Positions 27,928 through 37,208 of a stretch of 64,000 nt of DNA are shown piece after piece; position 1 is the first letter of the stretch, and every line of letters begins with the position of its first letter. Origin of the DNA: Pyrinomonadaceae bacterium. GTDB taxonomy: Bacteria > Acidobacteriota > Blastocatellia > Pyrinomonadales > Pyrinomonadaceae. The notes below the pieces were generated by a model. That model did no database searches. It was given only the letters and a program-made list of their open reading frames with translations, and was not told the DNA's origin. A program made the position numbers and the translations under genes. The stretch is taken from the NCBI GenBank assembly GCA_019694355.1, contig JAIBCB010000003.1, positions 186,001 to 250,000 of the forward strand, read 5' to 3'.

Positions 27928-30900
27928 ATGTTTAGACTTCAGCGGCTTGAAATAAGCGGTTTCAAATCATTTGCCGACTATACGGAGATCGTCTTCACCG
28001 GCAGCGGTATAACTGCCGTCGTCGGGCCGAACGGCTGCGGGAAATCGAACGTCTCTGACGCGATCTCGTGGGTTCTCGGCGAACAGCGTGCGAAGTCTCT
28101 CCGTGGCGGCGAGATGAAGGACGTCGTTTTTGCCGGCACGCGCGACCGCAAACCGGGCGGAATGGCCGAGGTCGTTCTGCATCTTGTTCGCGACGATTCA
28201 GTCGCATTCTCAGATGAACCTGAACTCGAAGACATCGACGAAGCACTTACTGAGATCGATGAGGCCGCCGTCGATATGGACCTGATCGAAGGCCTCGATG
28301 CAGAGGAAGCGGCCGAAGCTGTCGAGACGGCCGAGATCGTGCCGGTTGACGGCGAAGAGCCTGCGGTCGGCGATGTCGAGACCGTCAAAGCCGCTCAGGT
28401 CGGTTCAACGCAGATAGTTGAAACCCGCGTAAAGACAAAACGCCACTGGCGTCCGCGTTCTTTTGCGCTTGATTTCGCACCGGGCGAGGCAGTTTCGGTC
28501 ACGCGGCGTCTTTATCTATCGGGGGAGAGCGAATATCTTCTGAACGGTAAAGCTTGCCGTCTTCGCGATATTTCCGATCTTTTTGCCGGCACAGGCCTTT
28601 CCGGTTCGCATTACGCGATCATCGAGCAAGGCCGCATCGGCCAGATCCTTTCGGCAAAGCCGACCGACCGCCGTAACCTGATCGAAGAGGCCGCGGGCAT
28701 CTCAAAATTCCGCACGCGCCAGCGTGCCGCAGAAACGCGGCTAGATTCTGCAAAGTCGAATCTATCGCGTATTACGGATATCGTTAGCGAAGTTGATACG
28801 CGTGTAAATTCGCTTCGGCGACAGGCCGCAAAGACACGGCGCTTCAAGATCCTGCAGGAAGAATTCCGCGTGCTTCTGCGGCAGCTTTATGCCGCTGAAG
28901 GCAAGCATTTTACAGAGCTTTCCACGAGGCTTGAGGCCGAGCACACACAGGCTGTCGGTGAAGAGAATGCCTTGCGCGAGCAGTTGGCAAAGGGTGAAGA
29001 AGGGGCCCGCGAAGCGACTCAGGCTGCCCGACGAGCCGAAGAATCGCTTGCCGAGCTTCGCAAGATCCACTCGGACAATGCTCTTGCACGCGACCGAGCC
29101 GAACGCGAACATATTTACAAATCGGAACAGGTCGTGGCCCTGAACGACCGCATCGCGTCGCTGAACAGCGAGATCGAAGCGGGCACAATAAGACTCGAAT
29201 CGATCGCCGCGGATCTTGAGCGGCTTACAGCGGAAGATAGCGAGCAGCTTGCTGAACTTGAGGCAGCCGAGGGCGAGCTTCGCACGGCGGAAGAATCTCA
29301 CCGAAGCGTGCTGGCTGCGGTTGCGAAGATCGAAGCCGAGATCGAGAGTACGCGTGCAGAGCTTATACAGCATACATCGGCAGCGGAGAGGTTTGATGAG
29401 ATCGGCCGCCAGCTTGAGATAAATCTCGAGAAAGTTCGAAACCGTCTGACAGGCCTCGAGGCCGAGGCAAGCCGTGCCGATCAAAATTTGCGCGACCACG
29501 AAACAAAGGTCGCAGAGCTTTCGACCAATCTCACAGCCGAGAAAGGTAAGCTCGAAACACTCACTAACGAGAAGAACGATCTTCTAAAGGCGACGAGCGA
29601 AGCGCGCGAACATCTTCGCGAGGCAGAATCATCGCATCGCGATCTCGCGGATGAATTTGCCGCAAAGAAACATCGCCTTGAAACCTTGAGCGAGCTCGAG
29701 GAGAAACGTGCTGTCTATGCCCCGCAGGTTCAGAAGCTATTTGCGGCTTCCGAAGAGATCGGCGTTGAGTTCAAGGGTGTTTTGGCCGATTACTTGAAGG
29801 TTGATGAGAAGGCCGAAAAGGCGGTCGAAGCGTTGTTCGGCAACTTCCTCGAGTCGATAGTTGTTTCGTCTCTCGCAGATGCAAAACGAGTTTCGAATTG
29901 GCTTCGCGACAACAATGCGGGACGAACGGCGTTGCTCATCGACAGCGGCGGCACGCTTACGGCGAATGCCGAGGTGCCTCAGAATTCGATCGAAAGCTAT
30001 CTTGGCGTGAGCTCGGAGTTTGCTGCTGTGATGCGTTCCGCGTTCCCAAGTGAGATGTCTGCGATCCTCGTTGATGATCTCGCCGGAGCGGCCTCATTTC
30101 CCGGTTCGATGGCGGTCAGTTTTGCAGGCGATATCCTTATCGGGGGACGCGTTCTGATCGGCGGCGGAGCTCAGGAAGAAGGAACGAATCAATCTCTGCT
30201 TGCGTTCAAACGCGAACTGACGATCCTTGCCTCGGATGTTGCAGAGCTTTCGTCCGGCATCGATGCTGCGGTCGCCGCGGTCGATTCCGCGCGTGAAGAA
30301 CTCGTTCAGCTCGAAGGAAAGACCGTTGACCTTCAATCGCTGCTCATCAAGGTCGATCGCGGCATTCACGGCCTCGAGATACAACTGCACGCTGCGAAAG
30401 AAGAGATCGACCGTGCCTCTCGTCATCGGAAAGTTGTAGGCGAAGAGAGTGAACAATCCACATCCGAGATCGCCGACCTCAAAGAGCGTATCGCTGACGC
30501 TGCGGACAATCGCACATCGGCCGAGAACGCCCGCGACGAATCTGCCGCATCGCTCGAAGGCATAGCGGCGACGCTTGCCGCTGAACGAGCCGCGCTCGAA
30601 GCCTCAAATCTCGTTCTAAATGAGAAACGGACGGTTGCCGCAACATCGAACGAACGGCGTCGTTCAGTAAAGGCTGCACTCGAACGTGTCGGAACGCAGC
30701 GTGTGGACTTCGAATCGCGCCTTGCCGGTCAAAAGGCAGAGGCTCTCGAAACAGAAGGAAAACTCCGCGAACTGCATTCTTCGATCAATGAGATCACGGA
30801 TAAGATATCGGCGGCACCTGATGCGATCGCCGCAGAAACTACGGAACTGAATGCTGCGATCGATGCACTTGCGCTTGCCCGTGCAGACGCCGATCGCGCA

Positions 30901-31728
30901 AGCGAAGATCTCGCGGAGATCAATCGCCGCACCGCCGATGCAATGAATCATCGAGCCGAGATAGAGGTGCGGCAGGCAGAGGCTGTTACCGAGCTCAAGA
31001 ATGCGGGCGAAAACTGCCAACAAGAACTGAACATCGCGTTGCCGGAACTTGTTGCTTCGACCGAGATCGCGGAAGATTTTGTCCTTGAAACCGCCCGCAG
31101 TGACGCAGAGTCCTTACGGGAACGCCTTGATGGCTTCGGCGCTTTGAATATGCTTGCTCTTGAAGAGCTCGCTGAGGCCGAGGAACGACAGGTCTTTCTT
31201 ACCACGCAGCGTGACGACATCGTTCAGAGCATTGCCGCGACCGAAGAAGCTCTCAAGGAGATCAAACATCGCTCGAGAGAGCGTTTTCGACAGGCATTCG
31301 AAGCGATCAACGAGAATTTCCAGGAGTTCTTCCGCGAGCTTTTCGGCGGCGGACAGGGCCAGATGACGCTGCTCGAATCCGACGATATTCTTGAGGCCGG
31401 CATCGAGGTCGTCGCACAACCGCCGGGCAAACGTCTGCAGAATATCCTTCTGCTTTCAGGCGGTGAAAAGGCTATGACGGCCATCGCTCTCGTGATGGCG
31501 ATCTTCAAATATCGTCCGTCGCCTTTCTGCTTGCTTGATGAGGTCGATGCACCGCTCGACGAGGCCAATGTCGGCAGATTTGTGAACAAGATCGCCGATA
31601 TGGCAGAAAAAACACAGTTCATCGTCATCACGCACAATAAACGCACGATGGAGGCGGCGCGTGCTCTTTACGGTGTTACGATGCAGGAACCCGGCGTCTC
31701 GAAGATCGTGTCGGTCAAGTTCGAGTAA
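27928..31728 (+). CDS. smc: Chromosome segregation ATPase SMC
   Basis: 1266 residues, longer than the usual 1150-1200. N-terminal head with Walker A (GPNGCGKSNVSDAI), two long coiled coils around a hinge (about residues 600-760), and C-terminal head with signature LLSGGEKAMTAIAL (about residue 1176) and Walker B PFCLLDEVDAPLDEAN. It forms the condensin-like complex with ScpA and ScpB, which are not in this window. Unusual: between the AEVVLHLV strand and VSVTRRLYLSGESEYLLNGK the N-terminal head carries roughly 80 extra residues (about 93-175), very rich in Asp/Glu and then basic. A perfect inverted repeat sits directly before the ATG. Confidence 0.97.
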   Translation: MFRLQRLEISGFKSFADYTEIVFTGSGITAVVGPNGCGKSNVSDAISWVLGEQRAKSLRGGEMKDVVFAGTRDRKPGGMAEVVLHLVRDDSVAFSDEPELEDIDEALTEIDEAAVDMDLIEGLDAEEAAEAVETAEIVPVDGEEPAVGDVETVKAAQVGSTQIVETRVKTKRHWRPRSFALDFAPGEAVSVTRRLYLSGESEYLLNGKACRLRDISDLFAGTGLSGSHYAIIEQGRIGQILSAKPTDRRNLIEEAAGISKFRTRQRAAETRLDSAKSNLSRITDIVSEVDTRVNSLRRQAAKTRRFKILQEEFRVLLRQLYAAEGKHFTELSTRLEAEHTQAVGEENALREQLAKGEEGAREATQAARRAEESLAELRKIHSDNALARDRAEREHIYKSEQVVALNDRIASLNSEIEAGTIRLESIAADLERLTAEDSEQLAELEAAEGELRTAEESHRSVLAAVAKIEAEIESTRAELIQHTSAAERFDEIGRQLEINLEKVRNRLTGLEAEASRADQNLRDHETKVAELSTNLTAEKGKLETLTNEKNDLLKATSEAREHLREAESSHRDLADEFAAKKHRLETLSELEEKRAVYAPQVQKLFAASEEIGVEFKGVLADYLKVDEKAEKAVEALFGNFLESIVVSSLADAKRVSNWLRDNNAGRTALLIDSGGTLTANAEVPQNSIESYLGVSSEFAAVMRSAFPSEMSAILVDDLAGAASFPGSMAVSFAGDILIGGRVLIGGGAQEEGTNQSLLAFKRELTILASDVAELSSGIDAAVAAVDSAREELVQLEGKTVDLQSLLIKVDRGIHGLEIQLHAAKEEIDRASRHRKVVGEESEQSTSEIADLKERIADAADNRTSAENARDESAASLEGIAATLAAERAALEASNLVLNEKRTVAATSNERRRSVKAALERVGTQRVDFESRLAGQKAEALETEGKLRELHSSINEITDKISAAPDAIAAETTELNAAIDALALARADADRASEDLAEINRRTADAMNHRAEIEVRQAEAVTELKNAGENCQQELNIALPELVASTEIAEDFVLETARSDAESLRERLDGFGALNMLALEELAEAEERQVFLTTQRDDIVQSIAATEEALKEIKHRSRERFRQAFEAINENFQEFFRELFGGGQGQMTLLESDDILEAGIEVVAQPPGKRLQNILLLSGGEKAMTAIALVMAIFKYRPSPFCLLDEVDAPLDEANVGRFVNKIADMAEKTQFIVITHNKRTMEAARALYGVTMQEPGVSKIVSVKFE

Positions 31729-31785
31729 CCGATCCCACGACCATTTGCCAACCGAACTGCCGATAATGGGCATCAAACTCAATCG

Positions 31786-32622
31786 ATGAGGATCAAGATT
31801 TGCATTTTCCTGGTTTTGCTATGTATTGTTGCCGCAACTCCTGCGTTCGGACAGAAAAGGCGATCAAGGACAAAGCGTCCTGTTAAGAAAACACCCGCAA
31901 CCATCGTTGCGACACCAAAACCAACCCCGGAACCCGTCGCCGAACCACCGAAACTGAATAGCCGTCCCGATTCTGCATCGGATAAGATAAGTTCCGCACC
32001 GAAGGCGGCCGCAGTCACTCATATCTACGTATTTGAACGGCCGGGCTTTACCTATCCGCGTGTTGAGATCCGGCATGATGACGCCGGCAAGGGTGTGATC
32101 ATATTCGAGAAGGTCGATCTCGACGAGCCGATGGGCGACCCGATCGAGCTGTCAGCCGCGACCGTAAACACACTAAATGCAGCGTTTACGCGGCTTGATT
32201 TTGTTAACTCAACCGAGGACTACGAAGCGAAGAAGGTGAATGTTGCTACGGGAACGATCTCGATCACGCTCAAGCAGAACGGCCGTTCGCGGACGGCGAC
32301 ATTCCGTTGGTCAGACAATCCGGACGCAAAGCTTCTGATGGATGAATACCGGCGGATCTCGAATGAAGCGATCTGGAAATTTGAGATGCAGGTCGCGCGT
32401 GAGAACCAACCTCTCGAAACACCACGTTTGATGGCTCGTTTTTCGTCGCTCTATGAAAGCAATGAGCTGCCTGACCCGCCGCATTTGCTGCCGCTGCTCA
32501 AACAGCTAGCCAATGACGAGATCCTTCCGCTCATTGCCCGAAACGATGCAGAGCGGGTTGCCAAAGCGATCGAAAAGGCCGAGGCAAAGCGTCTCAAAAA
32601 AGAAGAGAAAGCAAAGAATTAG
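31786..32622 (+). CDS. Secreted Pro-rich protein of unknown function
   Basis: 278 residues. Signal peptide (MRIKICIFLVLLCIVAATPA, cut after FGQ), then a basic and Pro/Thr-rich linker (about residues 24-70), a probably beta-rich globular domain (THIYVFERPGFTYPRVEIRH, VATGTISITLKQNG), and a charged helical tail (AKAIEKAEAKRLKKEEKAK). I do not recognise the domain. It starts 57 bases after smc and its stop overlaps the stop of the convergent MBL-hydrolase gene by 4 bases. Confidence 0.72.
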   Translation: MRIKICIFLVLLCIVAATPAFGQKRRSRTKRPVKKTPATIVATPKPTPEPVAEPPKLNSRPDSASDKISSAPKAAAVTHIYVFERPGFTYPRVEIRHDDAGKGVIIFEKVDLDEPMGDPIELSAATVNTLNAAFTRLDFVNSTEDYEAKKVNVATGTISITLKQNGRSRTATFRWSDNPDAKLLMDEYRRISNEAIWKFEMQVARENQPLETPRLMARFSSLYESNELPDPPHLLPLLKQLANDEILPLIARNDAERVAKAIEKAEAKRLKKEEKAKN

Positions 32623-33449
32623 AATTCGATCCAGTCCGTTGGCGTCTGCGGTTGCGAGACGCTGATCTTTGTTTCAGCGCGGAATAGGGGTGCACGCATG
32701 GCGAGTGCCGTCTCGGCGGAGAGGCGTGCTAAGTGCGGTTCGTTCGCTCGCTGTGAAAGATGTGCGAGCACGATGTTGCGCGCTCGGCCGTCAAAATCGC
32801 GATTGAGCCAATCGGCCAGGTCGTCGTTTGAGAGATGGCCTGTGCGGGACATGATCCGCTGCTTCAGGTCCCAGGAATAAACATGGCAGGTACGCAGCAT
32901 ATCACGGTCGTGATTTGATTCAACGACGATCGCGTCGCAATCTCGAAGCTTTTCCCGTATCAGGTCGTTGATATGGCCGAAGTCCATCAAGGTCGCGACC
33001 TTCACGCCGTCGCAAATGGCCGAAAAACCGAAATTATCCACTGCATCGTGAGGAACGCTGAACGGTTCGAAATCAATGTCGCCGATGCGGAAGAATTCGT
33101 TCGAATTGATCTCAACGGTACGGCCTTCGAGTGCGTTCTTCCGTTTTGAACCCTCACTTTCGCCATTCTCTCGACCGGCGCGTGTTCGATAGTATGACTC
33201 TTCGGTCTCTCCCGAAATATAGACCGGACACTTTACCGAACGGAGCAGAACACGCAGCCCCGCGACGTGGTCGCTGTGCTCGTGGGTTACGAGGACAGCG
33301 TCAACGTCTTCGGCGGCAACGCCCATTTCGTTCATGCGTCGAACGATCTCGCGGGCGCTCATTCCTGCATCGACAAGAACACGCGTCTTGCCGCTTGATA
33401 TGAGCACCGCATTTCCGGTCGAACCGCTGCCGAGAACTGTGAATTTCAT
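32619..33449 (-). CDS. Metallo-beta-lactamase-fold hydrolase (WalJ/YycJ-like)
   Basis: 276 residues. The MBL metal motif is VTHEHSDHVAG, with further ligands in VPHDAVDNFGF, LMDFGHINDLI and the C-terminal LAHLS. The start MKFTVLGSGSTGNAVLI is characteristic of the YycJ/WalJ branch, a family implicated in nucleic-acid processing or repair linked to cell-wall signalling in Gram-positives. A short hydrophilic insertion (GRENGESEGSKRKN) is present after about residue 95. Last gene of a seven-gene minus-strand operon, overlapping the SDR stop by 4 bases. Confidence 0.88.
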   Translation of the reverse strand: MKFTVLGSGSTGNAVLISSGKTRVLVDAGMSAREIVRRMNEMGVAAEDVDAVLVTHEHSDHVAGLRVLLRSVKCPVYISGETEESYYRTRAGRENGESEGSKRKNALEGRTVEINSNEFFRIGDIDFEPFSVPHDAVDNFGFSAICDGVKVATLMDFGHINDLIREKLRDCDAIVVESNHDRDMLRTCHVYSWDLKQRIMSRTGHLSNDDLADWLNRDFDGRARNIVLAHLSQRANEPHLARLSAETALAMRAPLFRAETKISVSQPQTPTDWIEF

Positions 33450-34234
33450 TCCTCTGTCTTTTGGTACCGTCCTCGAAGTGCTTTGCCGACCGCACGTGTC
33501 GTGATCTTATGCGGAACGTGCCGTCCGAGAAGAGCTCCGATGAGATTCGTCATTCCGGAGACTGCGACCGTCTTGCCCGCTTTGAGGGCTTTTAATGCGG
33601 TTGCGACCACCTGTTCGCTCGTCTGCTGGCCTTTTACCTTTATCGGCCGTTCGATCTCCGAGGCGGCAAAAAAGTTCGTTTCGGTCGAGCCGGGACAAAG
33701 CGTGAGCACGCGTATGCCGAAGCTGCGATTCTCCTCGGCGATCGCTTCGGAAAACGATGAGACGAATGCCTTCGTCGCCGCATAAGTTGCCATGAAAGGG
33801 ATCGGCTGAAACGCGGCGGCACTCGAAACATTAATGATCGTTCCGTGTTTTCGTTGTCGCATCGGGCCGAGATATTTGTGTGTAAGCTCGACAAGCGAGC
33901 GTATGTTCAGATCGAGCATCGCGAGTTCTCGGCCTTCGTCAAGCGTCGCAAAATCGCCTGCCGACCCGATGCCCGCATTGTTAATGAGCCAATCGACCTC
34001 AAAGTTATGTCGCTCGGTCTCAATGAGAATATTGTTTGCGGCTTCCTTCTCGGCAAGATCGGCGACGATGTAATGCGCCATTATCTTGTGCTTGAGCATT
34101 AGTTCGTCGCAGAGTTCGTGAAGTATTTTTTCGCGGCGTGCGACAAGCACGAGATCGTGGCCGTCGGACGCCAACTGGCGAGCAAAAGCTTCACCTATCC
34201 CACTCGAAGCCCCTGTTATGAGAGTTACTTTCAT
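33446..34234 (-). CDS. Short-chain dehydrogenase/reductase
   Basis: 262 residues from ATG 34232-34234. I prefer this to the upstream Met because the classical Rossmann start MKVTLITGASSGIGEAFARQ then lies at the N-terminus. NNAG, the catalytic Ser in NVSSAAAF and YAATKAF (YxxxK) are intact, so it should be an active NAD(P)-dependent classical SDR. The C-terminal hydrophobic tail (GMTNLIGALLGR) resembles the SDR family that acts on hydrophobic substrates. The start overlaps the end of the membrane-protein gene by 44 bases, and the stop overlaps the WalJ-like gene by 4. Confidence 0.9.
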   Translation of the reverse strand: MKVTLITGASSGIGEAFARQLASDGHDLVLVARREKILHELCDELMLKHKIMAHYIVADLAEKEAANNILIETERHNFEVDWLINNAGIGSAGDFATLDEGRELAMLDLNIRSLVELTHKYLGPMRQRKHGTIINVSSAAAFQPIPFMATYAATKAFVSSFSEAIAEENRSFGIRVLTLCPGSTETNFFAASEIERPIKVKGQQTSEQVVATALKALKAGKTVAVSGMTNLIGALLGRHVPHKITTRAVGKALRGRYQKTEE

Positions 34235-34739
34235 CTGATGCACGCGGCCACGAATAATAGATCGAGCCCGCCAAAGCGGCAAGTATCACGATCGTCCCAA
34301 AAAAGCGAATGATGCCCGCAACCCTATCAGTCGAATTTAGCAGACCGAGCGTGTCAAGCAAATAGTTCCAATCGTGAAAACCGCCTTCGCTGCCCGTTAG
34401 CCCGCTTGTCAGCACCAACTGCATCTTGACCGCGTCGCTAGCGTAGATCCACACGTTCAGGAGGCTCTGGCCGACCCAAAAGAGCACGATTGACGCCGAG
34501 TAAAGGCTGCCTTGATAAACAAAATAGCCGACGAAGATCGCCGGAAGGATCACTTGAAAAAGCGAACCGCCCGCGATACCCATAAACTCGCCGAGGATCC
34601 GAAAGATCAAATGTCCGGTTTCGTGGATCGGCAGATCGACGATATCGAGCAAACTTCCCTGGATCGGATCATACGCGATCGAAAGGAAATAGAGCCCTGC
34701 AAGGCCTGCGAAAATGAGCTTTGGATAACTCGGCTTCAT
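34191..34739 (-). CDS. Membrane protein with HExxH motif, possible M50-like metalloprotease
   Basis: 182 residues with about four or five hydrophobic segments. HETGH at residues 39-43 (context DLPIHETGHLIF) has the form of the zinc-binding helix of M50 site-2-type proteases, where the motif sits in or next to a transmembrane helix. I do not see a certain third ligand; an Asp in the GFHDWNYLLD segment is a candidate. Alternatively it is a zinc-independent small membrane protein in which the motif is coincidental. It lies mid-operon between a GNAT gene and the SDR, and its last 44 bases overlap the SDR start. Confidence 0.7.
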   Translation of the reverse strand: MKPSYPKLIFAGLAGLYFLSIAYDPIQGSLLDIVDLPIHETGHLIFRILGEFMGIAGGSLFQVILPAIFVGYFVYQGSLYSASIVLFWVGQSLLNVWIYASDAVKMQLVLTSGLTGSEGGFHDWNYLLDTLGLLNSTDRVAGIIRFFGTIVILAALAGSIYYSWPRASDESNSHNRGFEWDR

Positions 34740-34745
34740 TGAAAT

Positions 34746-35291
34746 TTAGGGTTCGTTACCAAGTCCTCGTTTCAGTTCACGAAATCTTTCACGCGAAACC
34801 GCGTAGAAGACCGTCTCCTGGCCGTAATGTTCCTCGGACCGCTCATACTGCATTCCGCACTTTTCCATGATCCGCCGCGAGCCCTTGTTGTCAGGATGAG
34901 CGACGGCGACGATGCGTTCGAGGCCGTGATGCTCAAACCCGTGATCGAGCCACGCGAAAGCACATTCGAAGCCGATGCCCTGGCCCCAATATTTTTCAAT
35001 GATCGAATACCCGACCTCGACCTCGCCGGTGTCTTCGAGCGGTTGTATTCCCGCAGTGCCGATCATCTCGCCGGTCTCCTTCAACATCATTCCGCAGACA
35101 CCGAAATCGAACTTGTGCCAGCACTCAATGTAGAACGCCATTCGCTTGCGAAGAGCTTCAGGATTCTGCCATCGCGAACCGCCCATATATTTTGAGACGG
35201 CCTCGGCCGTTCGCATCTCGATAAGCCAAGGCAGATCATCCATCGTGAAAGGACGCATCAAAAGCCGCGGTGTTTCGAGTATGGTCGTCAT
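34746..35291 (-). CDS. GNAT acetyltransferase of the RimJ/RimL type
   Basis: 181 residues. The RimJ/L-type layout is clear: LETPRLLMRPFTMDDL at the start, VGYSIIEKYWGQGIGFECAF as acetyl-CoA motif A, and VAHPDNKGSRRIMEKCGMQY as the C-terminal motif. Family members acetylate protein N-termini, antibiotics or small amines; the substrate here is open. It is cotranscribed with pdxH (24-base gap) and the membrane protein (6-base gap). Confidence 0.9.
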   Translation of the reverse strand: MTTILETPRLLMRPFTMDDLPWLIEMRTAEAVSKYMGGSRWQNPEALRKRMAFYIECWHKFDFGVCGMMLKETGEMIGTAGIQPLEDTGEVEVGYSIIEKYWGQGIGFECAFAWLDHGFEHHGLERIVAVAHPDNKGSRRIMEKCGMQYERSEEHYGQETVFYAVSRERFRELKRGLGNEP

Positions 35292-35315
35292 AGCACCTCT
35301 TACGATCCAAGAAGG

Positions 35316-35963
35316 TCAGGGAGCAAGCCGGGCGATCTGCCAATTTCCATTGCCATCGGGCGAGTAAACGATCCGGTCGTGAAGACGGCTCTTGCGGCCC
35401 TGCCAGAACTCGAAACGGTCAGGCGTCATCGTCAGGCCGCCCCAAAAATCAGGCAGCGGCACGTCGTCGCCGAATTTCTCTTTATAGAATTCGACACGTT
35501 CTTCGAGCGCTTTGCGCGAGGCGATCTCTGAGCTTTGTTCTGATGCCCAGGCGCCGATGCGGCTCTCGATCGGGCGAGAGAGAAAATACTCCTCAGACAG
35601 TTCACGCGGCGCTTTCGCTACGCGGCCGGAGATCGAGACCTGACGTTCGAGATCTGGCCAAAAGAAATGAAAATCTGCAAACGGATGATGTTCGAGTTCG
35701 CGTCCTTTCTTGCTTCCGTAATTCGTAAAGAACGTAAAGCCCGCTGCATCGAAATACTTTAGCAGCACGACGCGAGCAGAAGGCCGGCCGTCATCCCCGA
35801 CGGTCGAAACGGTCATCGCGTTTGCGTCCTTTATGTCAGAATTTATCGCTGCATCGAGCCAAAGACGAAACTGTTCGACAGGATCCGCATTGACATCCGT
35901 TTCGCTCAGGCCGGCGCGGTCAAAATCGTGGCGAAGGGCAGCAAGTTTAGTGTTATCAACCAT
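35316..35963 (-). CDS. pdxH: Pyridoxamine/pyridoxine 5'-phosphate oxidase
   Basis: 215 residues, the normal length. FMN-dependent enzyme making pyridoxal 5'-phosphate in the cytoplasm. Family motifs: ARVVLLKYFDAAGFTFFTNY, SKKGRELEHHPFADFHFFWP, RQVSISGRVAK, the ESRIGAWASEQS substrate segment and the C-terminal FWQGRKSRLHDRIVY. The ATG follows the DUF1015 stop without any gap, so translation is probably coupled. Confidence 0.96.
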   Translation of the reverse strand: MVDNTKLAALRHDFDRAGLSETDVNADPVEQFRLWLDAAINSDIKDANAMTVSTVGDDGRPSARVVLLKYFDAAGFTFFTNYGSKKGRELEHHPFADFHFFWPDLERQVSISGRVAKAPRELSEEYFLSRPIESRIGAWASEQSSEIASRKALEERVEFYKEKFGDDVPLPDFWGGLTMTPDRFEFWQGRKSRLHDRIVYSPDGNGNWQIARLAP

Positions 35964-37187
35964 TTAAATTGGATTCACGAGAAACCCGTCGCGAAGCTTC
36001 GGTTCAAACCAAGTGGACTTTGGCGGCATGATCTCGTCCGCATCGGAAACGGCCAATAGGTCATCCATTGTCGTCGCAAAGAGCGAGAAGGCGACTGCGG
36101 CCTCGCCGCTGTCAACCAACCGCTCGAGTTCCGTCACGCCACGCTGACCGCCGACGAATTGGATCCGCTTATCCGTCCTTGGATCGTGTATGCCAAGGAT
36201 CGGTGCGAGTATCTCATTCTGAAGGATACTCACGTCGAGCCGATCGACCGGATCGCTTGGTTCAGCGGCACCGTTCCTACGAGTAAGCTTATACCATTTT
36301 CCGCCGGTGTACATCGCGATCTCGCCATGTCGGGCAGGTGTCGTGTCTGTCGTTTCTTGAACGTCAAAGCTTTCGGTGAGCTTTGCGAGAAGGTCAGTCT
36401 CCGTTAAGCCGTTAAGATCTTCCACGGCACGATTGTATGCAAGGATCGTGAGATCTTCCGCTGGAAAGAGACCGGCCATAACGTGGTCGAACTGTCCGTC
36501 TTGCCCGTTCGGATCTTCGGCACGCAGGATATCCCGAGCTCTAAGGGCACTTTCGAGCCTGTGATGGCCGTCGGCGATGTAGATCGTCGGCACTTCCTCG
36601 AAGGCTTCGATCCAGTCACACGTGTTCGTACATTTCCAGATCGTATGCGTAACACCGGTGTCACATCCGAGGTCATAGATCGGTTGGGACAGGACGGCTT
36701 TCTGCAGGAGTTTGCGGATCTTTGCGGTGCCGCGGAAGGCGAGAAATATCAAACCTGTCTGCGCACGCAGATGAACGATGTGCTGTGTACGGTCCGCGAC
36801 CTTATCCGGCTGTGTCTTCTCGTGCCGCTTTATCCTGCCGCCCTTATACTCTTCAAGAGAACAGCCTGCGACAACGCCCGTTTGAGAACTGCCATTACTT
36901 TCCAACCGATAGACGTAGAATGCCGGCTCGGTATCGTGGATCAATATGCCTTCGCGTATCAAGCGATCAAGATTGTCTTTTGCACGAGCCAGGATCTCGT
37001 CGCGGGTCGGATTCGCATCGTCCGAAAAATCATTCTCCGACCGCGTTACGCGCAAGAAACTGTTCGGGTTCTCGGCGATGATCTCGTGAACCTCCGCGCG
37101 GTAAAAGACGTCGAACGGCAGGCACGTTACCTCGCCGTCGCGTCCCGCTGCGGGCCTGTATGGTGTTAAGGGTTTGATCTCTGACAC
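35964..37187 (-). CDS. DUF1015-family protein
   Basis: 407 residues. It shows the DUF1015 landmarks: PYRPAAGR near the N-terminus, an RHEKT segment (KRHEKTQPDK), IYIADGHHRLESALR, and a C-terminal VGGQRGVTELERLV. The family is widespread in bacteria and archaea, often near serine-biosynthesis genes, and is related to ParB-like folds; a kinase-like activity on serine has been shown for an archaeal relative group, but I would not assign that here. It is second in the seven-gene operon and directly abuts pdxH. Confidence 0.88.
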   Translation of the reverse strand: MSEIKPLTPYRPAAGRDGEVTCLPFDVFYRAEVHEIIAENPNSFLRVTRSENDFSDDANPTRDEILARAKDNLDRLIREGILIHDTEPAFYVYRLESNGSSQTGVVAGCSLEEYKGGRIKRHEKTQPDKVADRTQHIVHLRAQTGLIFLAFRGTAKIRKLLQKAVLSQPIYDLGCDTGVTHTIWKCTNTCDWIEAFEEVPTIYIADGHHRLESALRARDILRAEDPNGQDGQFDHVMAGLFPAEDLTILAYNRAVEDLNGLTETDLLAKLTESFDVQETTDTTPARHGEIAMYTGGKWYKLTRRNGAAEPSDPVDRLDVSILQNEILAPILGIHDPRTDKRIQFVGGQRGVTELERLVDSGEAAVAFSLFATTMDDLLAVSDADEIMPPKSTWFEPKLRDGFLVNPI

Positions 37188-37208
37188 AAAGAATTTCTTA
37201 AAGAAGTT

